NCBI GenBank assembly: GCA_020833005.1
Contig: JAJHRD010000013.1
Location: 1-35,000, forward strand
DNA: 35,000 nucleotides
Source: Candidatus Methanomethylicota archaeon
GTDB lineage: Archaea > Thermoproteota > Methanomethylicia > Culexarchaeales > Culexarchaeaceae
Direction: 5' to 3'
Part shown: positions 22,975 to 32,307 of the stretch, piece after piece
Layout: each line of letters begins with the position of its first letter
Numbering within the stretch: the stretch's first letter is position 1
The notes under the pieces: model-generated
Seen by the model: the letters and a program-made list of their open reading frames with translations, nothing else
Told to the model about the DNA's origin: nothing
Databases searched by the model: none
Made by a program: the position numbers and the translations under genes

Positions 22975-24207
22975 TTACTGAAGAAGCCTCTTAACCTCCT
23001 CGAGGAATTCATCTCTGGATTCAATTTTAAATGGGAATCCAACATAGGATTTTATGGCGCTTAAATCCTTCATTCCAGATCCTGTTAGAATACAGACTAT
23101 GGTTTCATCTTTATCGATATCACCGTAATCCATTAGCTTCCTCAAAACAGCCACGGAAGCTGCTGAAGCAGGCTCAACAAATAGCCCCTCAGAAATAGCT
23201 AAAATCTTCTGGAAGTTGAGGATAATGTCATCTGAAACAGACTCAGCAATCCCCTTGAAGTTTCTAAGTATCCTCAAAACCCTATTACCACTAGCTAGGG
23301 ATGGGTTGGGGTTGGAAATTGAATGGGCAACTGTCTTCGCATCCCCCCAAGGCTTCAAATCTCCTCCACTCTTAAATGCCTCCACTATCGGCGCACAACC
23401 ACTACTCTGAACACAAATCATCCTTGGAAGCTTATCTATAAACCCAAGTTCATAGAATTCCATAAACCCCTTCCAAATAGCACTAAAATTCCCACCACTA
23501 CTCGTCGGAACGATAACTATGTCTGGAGCCTTCCAGCCGAGTTGCTCACAAATCTCATATGCAACTGTCTTTTGACCCTCAACCCTCATGGGACTATCTG
23601 AATGAACAAGATATAAACCATAATTCAAAGAAGCTTCAAAGGATAACTTATAAAGTTCAGGGTATGGTAGATCCAAAGAGAAAACCTTTGGATCATAGTA
23701 TAATGTTTGTAGAACCTTCTCCATGGGCGTTCCATATGGAATTAGAATGAAGCATTTCAATCCAGCTTTAGTTGCATATGCAGAGAGCGATGAAGCCATA
23801 TTCCCAGTGGAAGCACACCCAACAGCTTTAGCTCCAATCTCCAAAGCCTTTGAAACCCCAACAGTAGACCCCCTATCCTTAAAGGAACCAGTTGGATTTC
23901 TACTCTCATCCTTAAAGAACAAGTTTCTAAATCCAAATAAACGTGAAATCCTCTCACTCCTCAATAGTGGAGTTCCACCCTCAAATAAAGTGACAATTCT
24001 ATCCCCCCTCACTGGTAGGAGCTCCCTATAACGCCAAACCCCAAACACCCTAGACTTAAAAGACTCTTTACTAACAACATTCTTCAAAGATTCATAATCA
24101 TAAATCACAGTTAAAGGTTCATTACATTCAAGACATCTAAAAGCATAGCCATCCAATGGGAACTCTCTACCACAAACCTCACATTTCATGGATAAAGCAT
24201 AACCCAA
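22975..24207 (-). CDS. thrC: Threonine synthase
   Basis: This PLP enzyme converts O-phosphohomoserine to threonine. It has an N-terminal zinc-ribbon-like piece (CEVCGREFPLDGYAFRCLEC), the PLP-lysine in NPTGSFKDRG, ASTGNMASSLSAYATKAGL, the phosphate loop TSSGGNFSAIWKG, and the C-terminal EPASAASVAVLRK and VCILTGSGMKDL. The length of 410 residues is usual. TTG 24207 follows GAGGGTGAT with good spacing; ATG 24189 is an alternative. It is divergent from the amidohydrolase and co-directional with the RpiB-like gene. No other threonine pathway genes are nearby. Confidence 0.9.
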   Translation of the reverse strand: MGYALSMKCEVCGREFPLDGYAFRCLECNEPLTVIYDYESLKNVVSKESFKSRVFGVWRYRELLPVRGDRIVTLFEGGTPLLRSERISRLFGFRNLFFKDESRNPTGSFKDRGSTVGVSKALEIGAKAVGCASTGNMASSLSAYATKAGLKCFILIPYGTPMEKVLQTLYYDPKVFSLDLPYPELYKLSFEASLNYGLYLVHSDSPMRVEGQKTVAYEICEQLGWKAPDIVIVPTSSGGNFSAIWKGFMEFYELGFIDKLPRMICVQSSGCAPIVEAFKSGGDLKPWGDAKTVAHSISNPNPSLASGNRVLRILRNFKGIAESVSDDIILNFQKILAISEGLFVEPASAASVAVLRKLMDYGDIDKDETIVCILTGSGMKDLSAIKSYVGFPFKIESRDEFLEEVKRLLQ

Positions 24208-24322
24208 CAGGTATCACCCTCAAACAGTACACATTACAAGTTTAATCAAATAACTACTATTTAAAGTGTGGTTTTGAAACTGTTAAATCCAAGTAACTTC
24301 AATAATAATTGTTGGTGATTCA

Positions 24323-25756
24323 ATGGTTGACATGATAATTAGAGGGGGACATTTATTAACTATGAAGGGTAGCGGCGTTGGATACATTGAGGATGGAGCT
24401 ATAGCCATAGAAGATGGAAGGATAATTGCTGTTGGGAAGAGTGGGGATGTGGAATCAAAAGTTGGTGGAGCGGAAGATAGGATATATGCCCATGGAAAGA
24501 TAGTTATGCCTGGGCTAATAAATGCCCACGTCCACACATACATGACCATAGCCAGAGGATTATGCCAAGACGTTCCAGAAATAGAATGGATGATAAAGAC
24601 AGTTTCACCACTAACAAAACACCTAACACCAGAATTAGCTGTGAAATCATCTAGACTCGCAGTTCTAGAGGGGGTGAAGACTGGCACAACCCTATTCTCA
24701 GATTACGGCCCATACATGATGGAAATAAATAGTGAAGTACATTCCAAAATGGGGGTTAGAGCATTAACATGCACACCAATAAGTGAAGTTAAAAGTCTAG
24801 TTGGGCAAAACCCATATGAACCATACCAATTCGACTTAGAACTTGGGGAAAGGAGGATTAAGGAGGCGATGCAACTAATTGAGAAGTGGCACAATTGGGG
24901 TTATGGGAGAATAAGATGTTGCCTTGGACCCGTAGCAGCAGACATGCTAACCAAAGAAACGTTGTTAAAAGTGAAGAGGATTGCTGAAGAATTAAATCTT
25001 CCAATACACTTCCACCTAGCTCAAGGGGGGAGGGAAGCAATACAAATAAAATTGAGATACAATACGACAACAGTCAAGTACCTTGAATCCATAGGATTCT
25101 TATCTGAAAAGGTTATTGGAGTACACTGCCATGGAGCCAGCGATGAAGAACTAAAGATAATGGTGAGTAGGGGGGTTAAAATGGTGAGTTGCCCAACAGC
25201 CATAGCATTAATAGATGGATTAATATCACCACTAAATCAATACATACAGCTTGGTGGAATGGCATGTATAGGGAGTGATCAAGCCAATGGGAATAATAGT
25301 GTAAACATGTTCAATGAAATGAGGATGGCTGCAATACTAAATAAAGTTAAACACAAAGACCCAACAGTTCTACCAGCATGGAAAATCCTCAGATTAGCCA
25401 CAATTGAGGGAGCTCAATGCATAGGATTTGAAGATTTGGTAGGCTCATTGGAGGAGGGGAAGAGGGCTGACATAATAATATTGAATTTAAAGAAGCCAAA
25501 CCTAACACCAGTAATAGATAAACCGATAAGAAACATAACCTTCAACCTCGTGCACAGTGCCAATGGAAGTGAAGTTGAAACAGTAATAATTGATGGTAAA
25601 GTAGTCGTGGAGAATGGCGTTTACAAGGTTATGAGTGAAGAGGGTATAATTGAAGATGCACAGAAAGCTTCAAATAAACTCATGGATATGGCTGCTGAAG
25701 ACTATGTGAATTCAAACCCACTTATAATGAAGTACGCTAGGGAAAACCTCATATGA
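24323..25756 (+). CDS. Amidohydrolase, S-adenosylhomocysteine/methylthioadenosine deaminase type
   Basis: A 477-residue metal-dependent hydrolase of the MtaD/TrzN/SAH-deaminase branch. N-terminal beta domain MIIRGGHLLTMKG, metal motif GLINAHVHTYMTIARGL (His69, His71), PIHFHLAQGG, VIGVHCHGASDEEL and CIGSDQANGNNSVNMFNEMR with the metal-binding Asp. The C-terminal composite domain contains GSLEEGKRADIIILNL. Relatives deaminate SAH or 5'-methylthioadenosine to inosine compounds, and others act on guanine, triazines or similar rings. SAH removal would suit a genome with many SAM-dependent enzymes, but the exact substrate is an inference. GGTGAT at 24313-24318 supports ATG 24323. Confidence 0.85.
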   Translation: MVDMIIRGGHLLTMKGSGVGYIEDGAIAIEDGRIIAVGKSGDVESKVGGAEDRIYAHGKIVMPGLINAHVHTYMTIARGLCQDVPEIEWMIKTVSPLTKHLTPELAVKSSRLAVLEGVKTGTTLFSDYGPYMMEINSEVHSKMGVRALTCTPISEVKSLVGQNPYEPYQFDLELGERRIKEAMQLIEKWHNWGYGRIRCCLGPVAADMLTKETLLKVKRIAEELNLPIHFHLAQGGREAIQIKLRYNTTTVKYLESIGFLSEKVIGVHCHGASDEELKIMVSRGVKMVSCPTAIALIDGLISPLNQYIQLGGMACIGSDQANGNNSVNMFNEMRMAAILNKVKHKDPTVLPAWKILRLATIEGAQCIGFEDLVGSLEEGKRADIIILNLKKPNLTPVIDKPIRNITFNLVHSANGSEVETVIIDGKVVVENGVYKVMSEEGIIEDAQKASNKLMDMAAEDYVNSNPLIMKYARENLI

Positions 25757-25758
25757 AA

Positions 25759-27534
25759 TCATCGACTAAAAATACGTCTAAAACGCCACGTGTATGGTAA
25801 AGCCTCCCGCAACCCCTCAATAACATTAAACATGCTCTCAACATAAGATTTGAAAGCTGAAATGAAATTTTTGAAATCCAATTTACCCTCAAACCCCCTA
25901 ACGTGAAACCATGATGGAGAATAATCTTTAGGCAAGTATCGTATCCAACGCTTCAACCATTCATCTATGAAGTTAAGGTCGAAGAACATTAGATGTGGGA
26001 TGTAAGATTCAAATAATTGTGGTGTGGCAGTCTTCTCCAGAATTCTCCCAGACTCATCATCCTTAATTAGAGCCATGTAATTCAAATGATTCCTCCAAAA
26101 ATCACAAGCCTCAAAACCCTCAGCAGTATATGGCACATACATGAAGAAGGAAATTAAACCCATCGATAAGAAACCTACACCGAACCCAGCAACTATAACG
26201 TAGAGAGCTTTAAAGAGGCTAAATAATTGTGGATTTAGAGGTGGGGAAGAGAACATCAAAATGCTGGCAATTATAAGGGCTATGGAAAGCCCTACAGGTA
26301 TTGATAGTAGAAGTATCCTCTTAACCTTAAACCTACTCTTAAGATACCTCCTCTCAACAAGCCTAGATTCAACTTTAAACTCCACATCTCTCTGAATATC
26401 ATCAAAGAAGGAGAGGAAGGATTTTGCATTCTTACAAGACAAAGCTAAACGTAGAATATCCCCATCAAAAACGTTTAAATCATACCTCCTCAAATTCCTC
26501 AAAGCATCCTCCGTTGATGAAGTGGAAGAGAAAAATGCATTCCTCTCCCCCTCATCATACTCTATATTCAAAACACCCTTCCTAGCCAATTCAAGAATCT
26601 CACTTAAAGCAGCCTCATAATCCAACTCCCTATTCAACAAATATGAAACCTCAATTGGAGACAAATTTGAGGGTTGAACGACCATTGATGGTAAAGCATA
26701 CTCTTCAAAATGCGTCATAAACCTCCTCCTCTTAAAATACCAAAACATAAAAGTTCCAAAGGCTGAGAATAGTATCACAATTAACGTTATTTCCAGCGGA
26801 TAATCCTTAATTATACGGAAATTGTCTGGTTTAGGCTCATACATCTTTGGGAAAGTCACGGAAATTCTACAACCGGTATAAGCTGGAACATTGCTATAAT
26901 TAAAAAGTATAGTGGTGTAGTTGTCTGAGTAGAATATGTTTTGAGGGGTTGGATCCACCTTAAATAAAGTGCTACCGGATATGTTCCCAGGAATTTTAAG
27001 TATGATGCTCACTGAATTTATTGCAACCTCGAAATCCCTACCCACAGGATCCCAGTTAATTGAATTCTGCAATGAATCAATGAGCTTCAATCCACCATAA
27101 ACCCTATAATTAAACATAAAAGTAACTTCGCGGGGTGGATTAACCACACTATGATATACAACTGTAACATCACGATGATAAATCGTTAGAATAACTCGTT
27201 GCAAATTATAAAATGCCCTAACACCAGTCAAATTTACACCATAAGCCTTAGCGGATAGAAAATCGACATAATCCACATCACTAAGTGGAATCAACCTACC
27301 AAAAGAGGAAAACGTGCCATGAACATATCTCACAGTAATATTCTCATAAACCATGAACGTACCATCATGATAAACCTCAACAACAATGGACATTGAGGGA
27401 ATCTCATAAATCTTAGATGAAATTTGATATGGGAATATTTGAGGATGCGTAAATGCAATTTCGGGGGCTAAGGAAAAGATGATTAGCAGAAGTGAAAACG
27501 AAAACCAAAATAGTTTACTGTAAAATGTAGGCAT
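25759..27534 (-). CDS. DUF2207 membrane protein, copy A
   Basis: 591 residues. A signal peptide (LFWFSFSLLLIIFSL) precedes an extracytoplasmic beta-sandwich DUF2207 domain with YEIPSMSIVVEVYHDGTFMV, a first TM helix near 250-270 and a cytosolic region with SYLLNRELDYEAALSEILEL. Two further TM segments near 405-460 and a soluble C-terminal domain complete it. DUF2207 proteins are widespread in archaea and bacteria and their function is unknown. It is about 60 nt downstream of a paralogue of equal length on the same strand and ends in RRIFSR, without the Gly-rich tail of that paralogue. Confidence 0.83.
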   Translation of the reverse strand: MPTFYSKLFWFSFSLLLIIFSLAPEIAFTHPQIFPYQISSKIYEIPSMSIVVEVYHDGTFMVYENITVRYVHGTFSSFGRLIPLSDVDYVDFLSAKAYGVNLTGVRAFYNLQRVILTIYHRDVTVVYHSVVNPPREVTFMFNYRVYGGLKLIDSLQNSINWDPVGRDFEVAINSVSIILKIPGNISGSTLFKVDPTPQNIFYSDNYTTILFNYSNVPAYTGCRISVTFPKMYEPKPDNFRIIKDYPLEITLIVILFSAFGTFMFWYFKRRRFMTHFEEYALPSMVVQPSNLSPIEVSYLLNRELDYEAALSEILELARKGVLNIEYDEGERNAFFSSTSSTEDALRNLRRYDLNVFDGDILRLALSCKNAKSFLSFFDDIQRDVEFKVESRLVERRYLKSRFKVKRILLLSIPVGLSIALIIASILMFSSPPLNPQLFSLFKALYVIVAGFGVGFLSMGLISFFMYVPYTAEGFEACDFWRNHLNYMALIKDDESGRILEKTATPQLFESYIPHLMFFDLNFIDEWLKRWIRYLPKDYSPSWFHVRGFEGKLDFKNFISAFKSYVESMFNVIEGLREALPYTWRFRRIFSR

Positions 27535-27594
27535 ATCAAATTAAACTGTGAATTGGAATGTTAAAAAAGTTTGTTGAAATTGAATTTATGCAGG

Positions 27595-29370
27595 CTACCC
27601 AACCCTACCTCCCCCACCACCAAGCCCCCCTCTACCGCCAAACCCACCTCCAATGAATGGTCCACCACCAGTGGCCGTCGATACTCTACTCTGAATAACG
27701 CCAAGCATACTTTCAATAGATGAATTTAAAGCTGAAATAAATGATGGGAAATCCAATTGAATACTCTCATATCCTTTAACATGGAGCCATGATGGAGAAT
27801 ACCGATAAAACCTCGTAACGGGTATTGACCAACGATTCAGCCATGTAGTTACATAGAATGAGTTGTATAGGAGTACGTATGGAAGATAGGATTCAATCAA
27901 TCTGAGTCCACTAGCCTCCTTAACAATCTTCTCAATTTCACTCTCCTTAACATTTACTAAGCTATTCAAATACTCCTTCCAATACCTATATGCTTTAGCA
28001 CCATCAACCGTGTATGGTGTAAATAGGTGTAAGTATATTATGCCCACTGGTATGAAACTTAATCCAAAACCAATAGTTAATGGGTATAGGGCCTTATATA
28101 AGCTGAACAGCCATGGATTTGGAGGTGGAGAATTGAAGACATAGAAGCCAATAATGAGTGTTGCAATAAAAGCTGCACCACAAATGTATATCGTTAACAT
28201 CCTCTTACGCTTAAAGCCACTCTTAAAGTAGCCCATACGTGTAAGTTCAGCTTCAACCTTACTCTCAACATCCACCCTAACATCATCAAATAGGGCTATA
28301 AACTTCTTCACATCCCTAGAAGAAACAGCTAAACGTAGAATTTCAACCTCAAAGGGTTTCAAACCATACCTCTCAAAGTTCCCCAATACATCATCAGTTC
28401 TACTGGAAGGTTTGAAGTAGGTATTCCTCTTCTCCCCATCATATTCTATGTCAATGAACCCCCTCCTAGCCAGCTCGAAAATCTCACTTAAAGCAGCTTC
28501 ATAGCTCAACCCCCTATTCAGTAGGTATGAAACTTCCAGGGGGGAGAGGTTTAATGGTTGAGCTAATAAAGATGCTGAACCAATTTCAAAATCGGTTTTA
28601 GGCATCCTGCCCCTAAAGAACCAAAATACAAGCATAACCAATGTGGAAAGCGTTACAATGGTTAAAGCCGACTCTACAGGATAATTCTTTAATATACTTA
28701 GATTATCCGTTTTAGGCTCATAGATCTTTGGGAATAATACCACAACCCTATAACCAGTACGTGCCGGGAGATTCCTATACGTGAACAATACACTTGTATA
28801 TCCATTGGAGTAAGAAACTTCCACAGGATCTGGGCTAACACTAAACAAGTTGCTACCCACAACGTTACCTGGAATCCTCACCACAACATTTACCAAACCT
28901 ATTGGAACCTCCCAATCACTACCAACAGCATTCCAATCCACAGAATTCTGTAGAGAACTCGGGGAAATCAATCCACCATAAACCCTATACCTCAACATGA
29001 AAGTAGCTTCACGGGGACCTAAAACATCACGATAATAGATTGTCAGAGTCAATCTACTAAGGGTATAAAACGTTCTAACACTGGTTACATCAACACCATT
29101 AGCATCAACAGACAACAATTCAATGTAATCTAATCCCCAAAGCGGAATCCACCTTTCAAAGAACGTGAATGATCCATAAACATACCTTATAGTAATATTC
29201 TCGGAAATCAATAAAGTGCCATCACCACAAACCTCAATATCCACAGATATCGATGGAACCTCATAAACCTTCGATTGAAGTTGCGATGAAACTGGCTGGA
29301 AAAGCAAAACCACGTAGACAAATAATATAAAGGGTATTAGGAATCTGATTTTAACTGAATTCGAATTCAT
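27595..29370 (-). CDS. DUF2207 membrane protein, copy B, with Gly-rich tail
   Basis: 591 residues and the same layout as the downstream copy: signal segment (IPFILFVYVVLLFQPVSS), DUF2207 domain (VYEVPSISVDIEVCGDG), TM helix, SYLLNRGLSYEAALSEIFEL, two central TM segments and a C-terminal domain. It ends in a Gly-rich tail, GGGPFIGGGFGGRGG, continuing to VG, typical of DUF2207 proteins. The start ATG 29370 precedes the signal peptide. The pair is a tandem gene duplication that has diverged; both copies are intact, so neither is obviously decaying. The role is unknown; cell-envelope assembly or sensing has been guessed for the family. Confidence 0.84.
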   Translation of the reverse strand: MNSNSVKIRFLIPFILFVYVVLLFQPVSSQLQSKVYEVPSISVDIEVCGDGTLLISENITIRYVYGSFTFFERWIPLWGLDYIELLSVDANGVDVTSVRTFYTLSRLTLTIYYRDVLGPREATFMLRYRVYGGLISPSSLQNSVDWNAVGSDWEVPIGLVNVVVRIPGNVVGSNLFSVSPDPVEVSYSNGYTSVLFTYRNLPARTGYRVVVLFPKIYEPKTDNLSILKNYPVESALTIVTLSTLVMLVFWFFRGRMPKTDFEIGSASLLAQPLNLSPLEVSYLLNRGLSYEAALSEIFELARRGFIDIEYDGEKRNTYFKPSSRTDDVLGNFERYGLKPFEVEILRLAVSSRDVKKFIALFDDVRVDVESKVEAELTRMGYFKSGFKRKRMLTIYICGAAFIATLIIGFYVFNSPPPNPWLFSLYKALYPLTIGFGLSFIPVGIIYLHLFTPYTVDGAKAYRYWKEYLNSLVNVKESEIEKIVKEASGLRLIESYLPYVLLYNSFYVTTWLNRWSIPVTRFYRYSPSWLHVKGYESIQLDFPSFISALNSSIESMLGVIQSRVSTATGGGPFIGGGFGGRGGLGGGGGRVG

Positions 29371-29516
29371 TTCAAGATAAAATCTAGATTCAAGGATTTA
29401 AACATTTCGTGTAGAGCCTTATTTCGAATTATCCGTATCTCTAACCAAAACCAACAATAATAAACGTCAAATTCATACTTTCATTAAGCATGTATTGAAA
29501 GTCTTAGAAGACACAT

Positions 29517-29525
29517 AAAAAAAAA
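29517..29525 (-). terminator. Oligo-T terminator of the 390-residue amidohydrolase gene
   Basis: Nine consecutive T on the minus strand, about 25 nt after the stop codon of the amidohydrolase gene, form a strong archaeal-type terminator. It separates that gene from the DUF2207 pair downstream. Confidence 0.6.
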
Positions 29526-29549
29526 GGGAGATTAATGATTAAGTTTAGC

Positions 29550-30722
29550 TTATTTTGCCGTCCAAACTATTTTACCATCTATAATTACCATTTCAACTTT
29601 ACTCTTAATATCCAAGGGGTCTCCATTGAGTATTCTTAGATCTGCATCTTTCCCCTTCTCAATACTTCCAACCCTATTTGCTACTCCAAGGATTTCAGCT
29701 GGATTTATCGTTATGGCTTTCAATGCCTCATCATAGGGTAAGCCGTGTTTCGCAACCATCATGGCACATATTGGTAGGAAGGATATTGATTGCCCTAAGG
29801 CATCTGTTTGAATTGCAAATTTAACTCCAGCCTCATATAGTATTCTCGGAGTGTTGAAGTTTAATTCCCTCATCTCCCACTTCCCCCTAGCCAGTAGGCT
29901 TGGACCCCAAACTGCAGGAACCCCCTTCTTCGCAATCCAACTGGCTATCCTATGACCTTCAGTGGCATGCTCCCAAGACAATTTAGCTCCAAATTCCTCA
30001 GCAATCCTTATGGCTGTAGCTATATCGTCAGCTCTATGGGCATGAGCTCTAAATGGTATTTCACCCCTCAAAACCTTCTCCAAAGCTTCAAGCTTCAAAT
30101 CCACTTCAGGCATCTTTGATGGATCATCCTTTGCAAGCTCCTTCTTCCTCATATAATTCTTAGTCTTCTGAAGCCACTCCCTAAGAAGCCCTGCAACACC
30201 CATACGTGTAGCTGGAGTCCTCTTAAGCTCTACACCATAAACCCTCCTGGGATTCTCACCGAAAGCAATCTTCATCCCAGAAGGCTCCTTCAAAACCATC
30301 TCATCAACAACAGGTTTGGGAGCAGTCTTCAAAACTACACCCATACCTCCAATCACATTAGCACTTCCGGGGAGAATTTGAACTGTGGTTATCCCAGTTT
30401 CAAGGGCTGCTTGCAACCCCTTCTCATCAGCATTAGCTTTAATAGCATCTATAGCCCTCAAATGAGGTGTAACTGGATCTGTCATCTCATTGGTATCATC
30501 ACCAAACCAACCAACAGTCTCTTCAGCAATCCCAATGTGGCAGTGGGCTTCCACAAGTCCAGGCATAACAACCTTATCCCTAGCATCAATAACCTCTGCA
30601 CATTCAGGTATCTTCAAATCTACACCAACATCAACTATCTTCCCATCATCAATGAGTATAGTCCCCCTCTTAAGGACACCCTTAGTTATTGTCAATATCG
30701 TTGCATCCTTAATAGCCAACAT
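29550..30722 (-). CDS. Amidohydrolase, imidazolonepropionase-like branch
   Basis: A metal-dependent hydrolase of 390 residues. N-terminal strands AIKDATILTITKGVLKRG, then PGLVEAHCHIGIAEE (the HxH metal pair), TTVQILPGSANVIGG, HAHRADDIATAIRIAEEFG, WEHATEGHRI, FAIQTDALG with the metal-binding Asp, and the C-terminal VGSIEKGKDADLRILNGDPL. The nearest characterised relatives are imidazolonepropionase and prolidase-like amidohydrolases; the archaeal branch has no assigned substrate and no histidine pathway genes are nearby. The ATG at 30722 (MLAIKD) is the natural start. The 100 bases upstream hold a 13-bp direct repeat, shared with the divergent small ORF. Confidence 0.85.
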   Translation of the reverse strand: MLAIKDATILTITKGVLKRGTILIDDGKIVDVGVDLKIPECAEVIDARDKVVMPGLVEAHCHIGIAEETVGWFGDDTNEMTDPVTPHLRAIDAIKANADEKGLQAALETGITTVQILPGSANVIGGMGVVLKTAPKPVVDEMVLKEPSGMKIAFGENPRRVYGVELKRTPATRMGVAGLLREWLQKTKNYMRKKELAKDDPSKMPEVDLKLEALEKVLRGEIPFRAHAHRADDIATAIRIAEEFGAKLSWEHATEGHRIASWIAKKGVPAVWGPSLLARGKWEMRELNFNTPRILYEAGVKFAIQTDALGQSISFLPICAMMVAKHGLPYDEALKAITINPAEILGVANRVGSIEKGKDADLRILNGDPLDIKSKVEMVIIDGKIVWTAK

Positions 30723-30754
30723 GAAATGTCACCATAGATACTATATGCAAATTG

Positions 30755-30791
30755 AATTTAAGCATTACAATTGAGCAAAATTTAAGCATTA
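30755..30791. repeat. Direct repeat of AATTTAAGCATTA with 24-bp period
   Basis: AATTTAAGCATTA occurs at 30755-30767 and exactly again at 30779-30791. The 24-bp period is close to two helical turns, so both copies face the same side of DNA, in the region between the amidohydrolase gene and a small ORF. A regulator site is possible; each copy also contains a TATA-like TTTAAG. Confidence 0.5.
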
Positions 30792-30824
30792 TAGATTCAA
30801 TAGAAGAGGGGTTTATGTGGAAAT

Positions 30825-30992
30825 ATGGGTGCGTGGATTGAAGAGATTTATAGACTGTATCCATGGCCTGAAGACCCTTCAAAAGATGAAGGTAAGAGGA
30901 GGTATCATGAAACATTAAATAAGTTTAAATTATGGAATATTGGAGACAAATTGGGCAAATTTGGAATCTTTGAAATAAAGGTTTCACAGTAG
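30825..30992 (+). CDS. Possible 55-residue small protein
   Basis: An ATG-started frame, MGAWIEEIYRLYPWPEDPSK onward, continues for 55 codons as a mostly soluble, charged sequence with Trp and Tyr and ends in a TAG. A TATA-like sequence in the second copy of the direct repeat is about 40 nt upstream. I do not recognise the protein; its amino acid composition looks coding (few rare residues, plausible helix and strand pattern). It lies 53 nt before the kinase-like gene, so may be the first gene of that operon. It could also be accidental. Confidence 0.4.
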   Translation: MGAWIEEIYRLYPWPEDPSKDEGKRRYHETLNKFKLWNIGDKLGKFGIFEIKVSQ

Positions 30993-31045
30993 GGAGAGTG
31001 ACTGTAATGAGGTTTAATGTCCATGGGAAAAATTTCTAAGTAGAA

Positions 31046-31858
31046 GTGGACAATAAATTTAGTGTGTTTAGGAGTTTAGAGTGGAGGACAAATAGCATTA
31101 AAGTTGAGGATGCTGAAGAGGGTAGAGTATTGATTAAAGAGTTTGATGTCGTAAAGCCAACCTTGATATTCACATTATACAATATTGCATGCTTCGTGGA
31201 TAATCTATTAAATCTGTCGATAGTTAAAACGGAGGATTACTATTTCCCATCATTAAGGGAGAGAGTGGAAAATGAAGTTAAAGCTAGGGAGATATTATCT
31301 GGATTGGGGGTTAAGTGTCCAAAGATACATTGGCGTAAGGAGAACGTTATTTGCATGGAGTATATAGGTGGCAAAACTGTATTAGAATTCTATAGGGATG
31401 GGGATTTGGAGGAGATTTATGATGTTTCCAAGAGAATTGGATTTGAAGTTAGGAAGGTGCATGAAGCAGGATATGCTTTTGTGGATTGCAGAGCTGAAAA
31501 CTACATCATGAGAGATAATGGAGAGATTTATAGGTTGGATTTGGAATTCTTCACAAAGAAGACTAGGTTTAGGAGTTTATGCGACATCGTAACTTATGAT
31601 GTTAGCATACTCGGATTAAGTGAAGATAAATGTATGACTGCAATAAGGGGGTTTCATGATGGTTATGGAAGGAAACTCTCGAAAACTGAGTTAGCGTACA
31701 TATCACTATTCTCGTCGATATATCCATTATCGCTTAAAGAGGGGGTTGATGAAATTGCCAATAGAGCATCCAACGCCCTCACATTATTAAAGGAAAGCAT
31801 AAAAGACTTAAACTTACTCAAATTACTCAAATCATTAACCTCAAAAATGGAGGAATGA
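31046..31858 (+). CDS. Protein-kinase-fold protein (Bud32/RIO/LPS-kinase-like)
   Basis: A 270-residue kinase-like protein. ENVICMEYIGGKTVLEFY is the hinge between lobes, and KVHEAGYAFVDCRAENYIMR the catalytic loop with Asp and Asn in D-x-x-x-x-N; the usual His of H-x-D is Phe. YRLDLEFFTK stands for the DFG loop. The glycine loop is weak, and an insertion near residues 45-70 replaces part of the N-lobe. Such small archaeal kinases include Bud32, RIO and heptose-kinase relatives. It is followed by HIT and DUF2905-like genes, with Sua5 just beyond. The start GTG 31046 is likely but the TATA is weak. The substrate is unknown. Confidence 0.72.
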   Translation: MDNKFSVFRSLEWRTNSIKVEDAEEGRVLIKEFDVVKPTLIFTLYNIACFVDNLLNLSIVKTEDYYFPSLRERVENEVKAREILSGLGVKCPKIHWRKENVICMEYIGGKTVLEFYRDGDLEEIYDVSKRIGFEVRKVHEAGYAFVDCRAENYIMRDNGEIYRLDLEFFTKKTRFRSLCDIVTYDVSILGLSEDKCMTAIRGFHDGYGRKLSKTELAYISLFSSIYPLSLKEGVDEIANRASNALTLLKESIKDLNLLKLLKSLTSKMEE

Positions 31859-31862
31859 TTGT

Positions 31863-32303
31863 TTGATTACATGCCCATTCTGCAAACGAGATTTCAGCAG
31901 AGAATTAATTTATGAGGGAAGTTATTGGAGAGTTGCATTAAATGAAAATCAATACTATCTGGGTAGATGTATGATAATATTGAAGAGGCATCTTGAAGAC
32001 CCCATACAACTATCAAAGATGGAAATAGAAGAACTAATAGACTTAACTGTTAAATGCGTTAAAGTTTTGAGGGAAATGTTCAACCCAAACCTATTCAATT
32101 ACGCTATGCTTGGAAACATAGTTAGACATGTACATTTACACGTAATACCAAGATACAGTTCTGAGAGAACATATGATGGATTAAAGTTTATTGATGGGAA
32201 TTGGGGTGGACACTACTACCCATACCCAGAATTTAAAATGCCAGAAGATTCATTTAGGAAGTTGAGGGATGAAGTAAAGATTTATTGGAGTAGGGTGAAA
32301 TAG
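31863..32303 (+). CDS. HIT-family (histidine triad) nucleotide-binding protein
   Basis: A 146-residue HIT hydrolase. N-terminal CPFC is a half zinc site. The core has ILKRHLEDPIQLSKMEIEEL and the triad RHVHLHVIPRY (His89, His91, His93), which hydrolyses or transfers nucleotides from adenylated phosphates such as dinucleotide polyphosphates or AMP-lysine. A late region with GHYYPYPEFKMPEDSF is unlike small HINT proteins. GGAGGA at 31849-31854, inside the end of the kinase-like gene, sits 8 nt before the TTG at 31863, so the start is supported and translation is coupled to the gene before. Confidence 0.87.
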   Translation: MITCPFCKRDFSRELIYEGSYWRVALNENQYYLGRCMIILKRHLEDPIQLSKMEIEELIDLTVKCVKVLREMFNPNLFNYAMLGNIVRHVHLHVIPRYSSERTYDGLKFIDGNWGGHYYPYPEFKMPEDSFRKLRDEVKIYWSRVK

Positions 32304-32307
32304 GTTT

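Noticed and set aside
31007-31039. A 10-codon frame beginning ATGAGGTTT in front of the kinase-like gene
   Set aside because: It is too short to support a peptide claim; it may be leader sequence.
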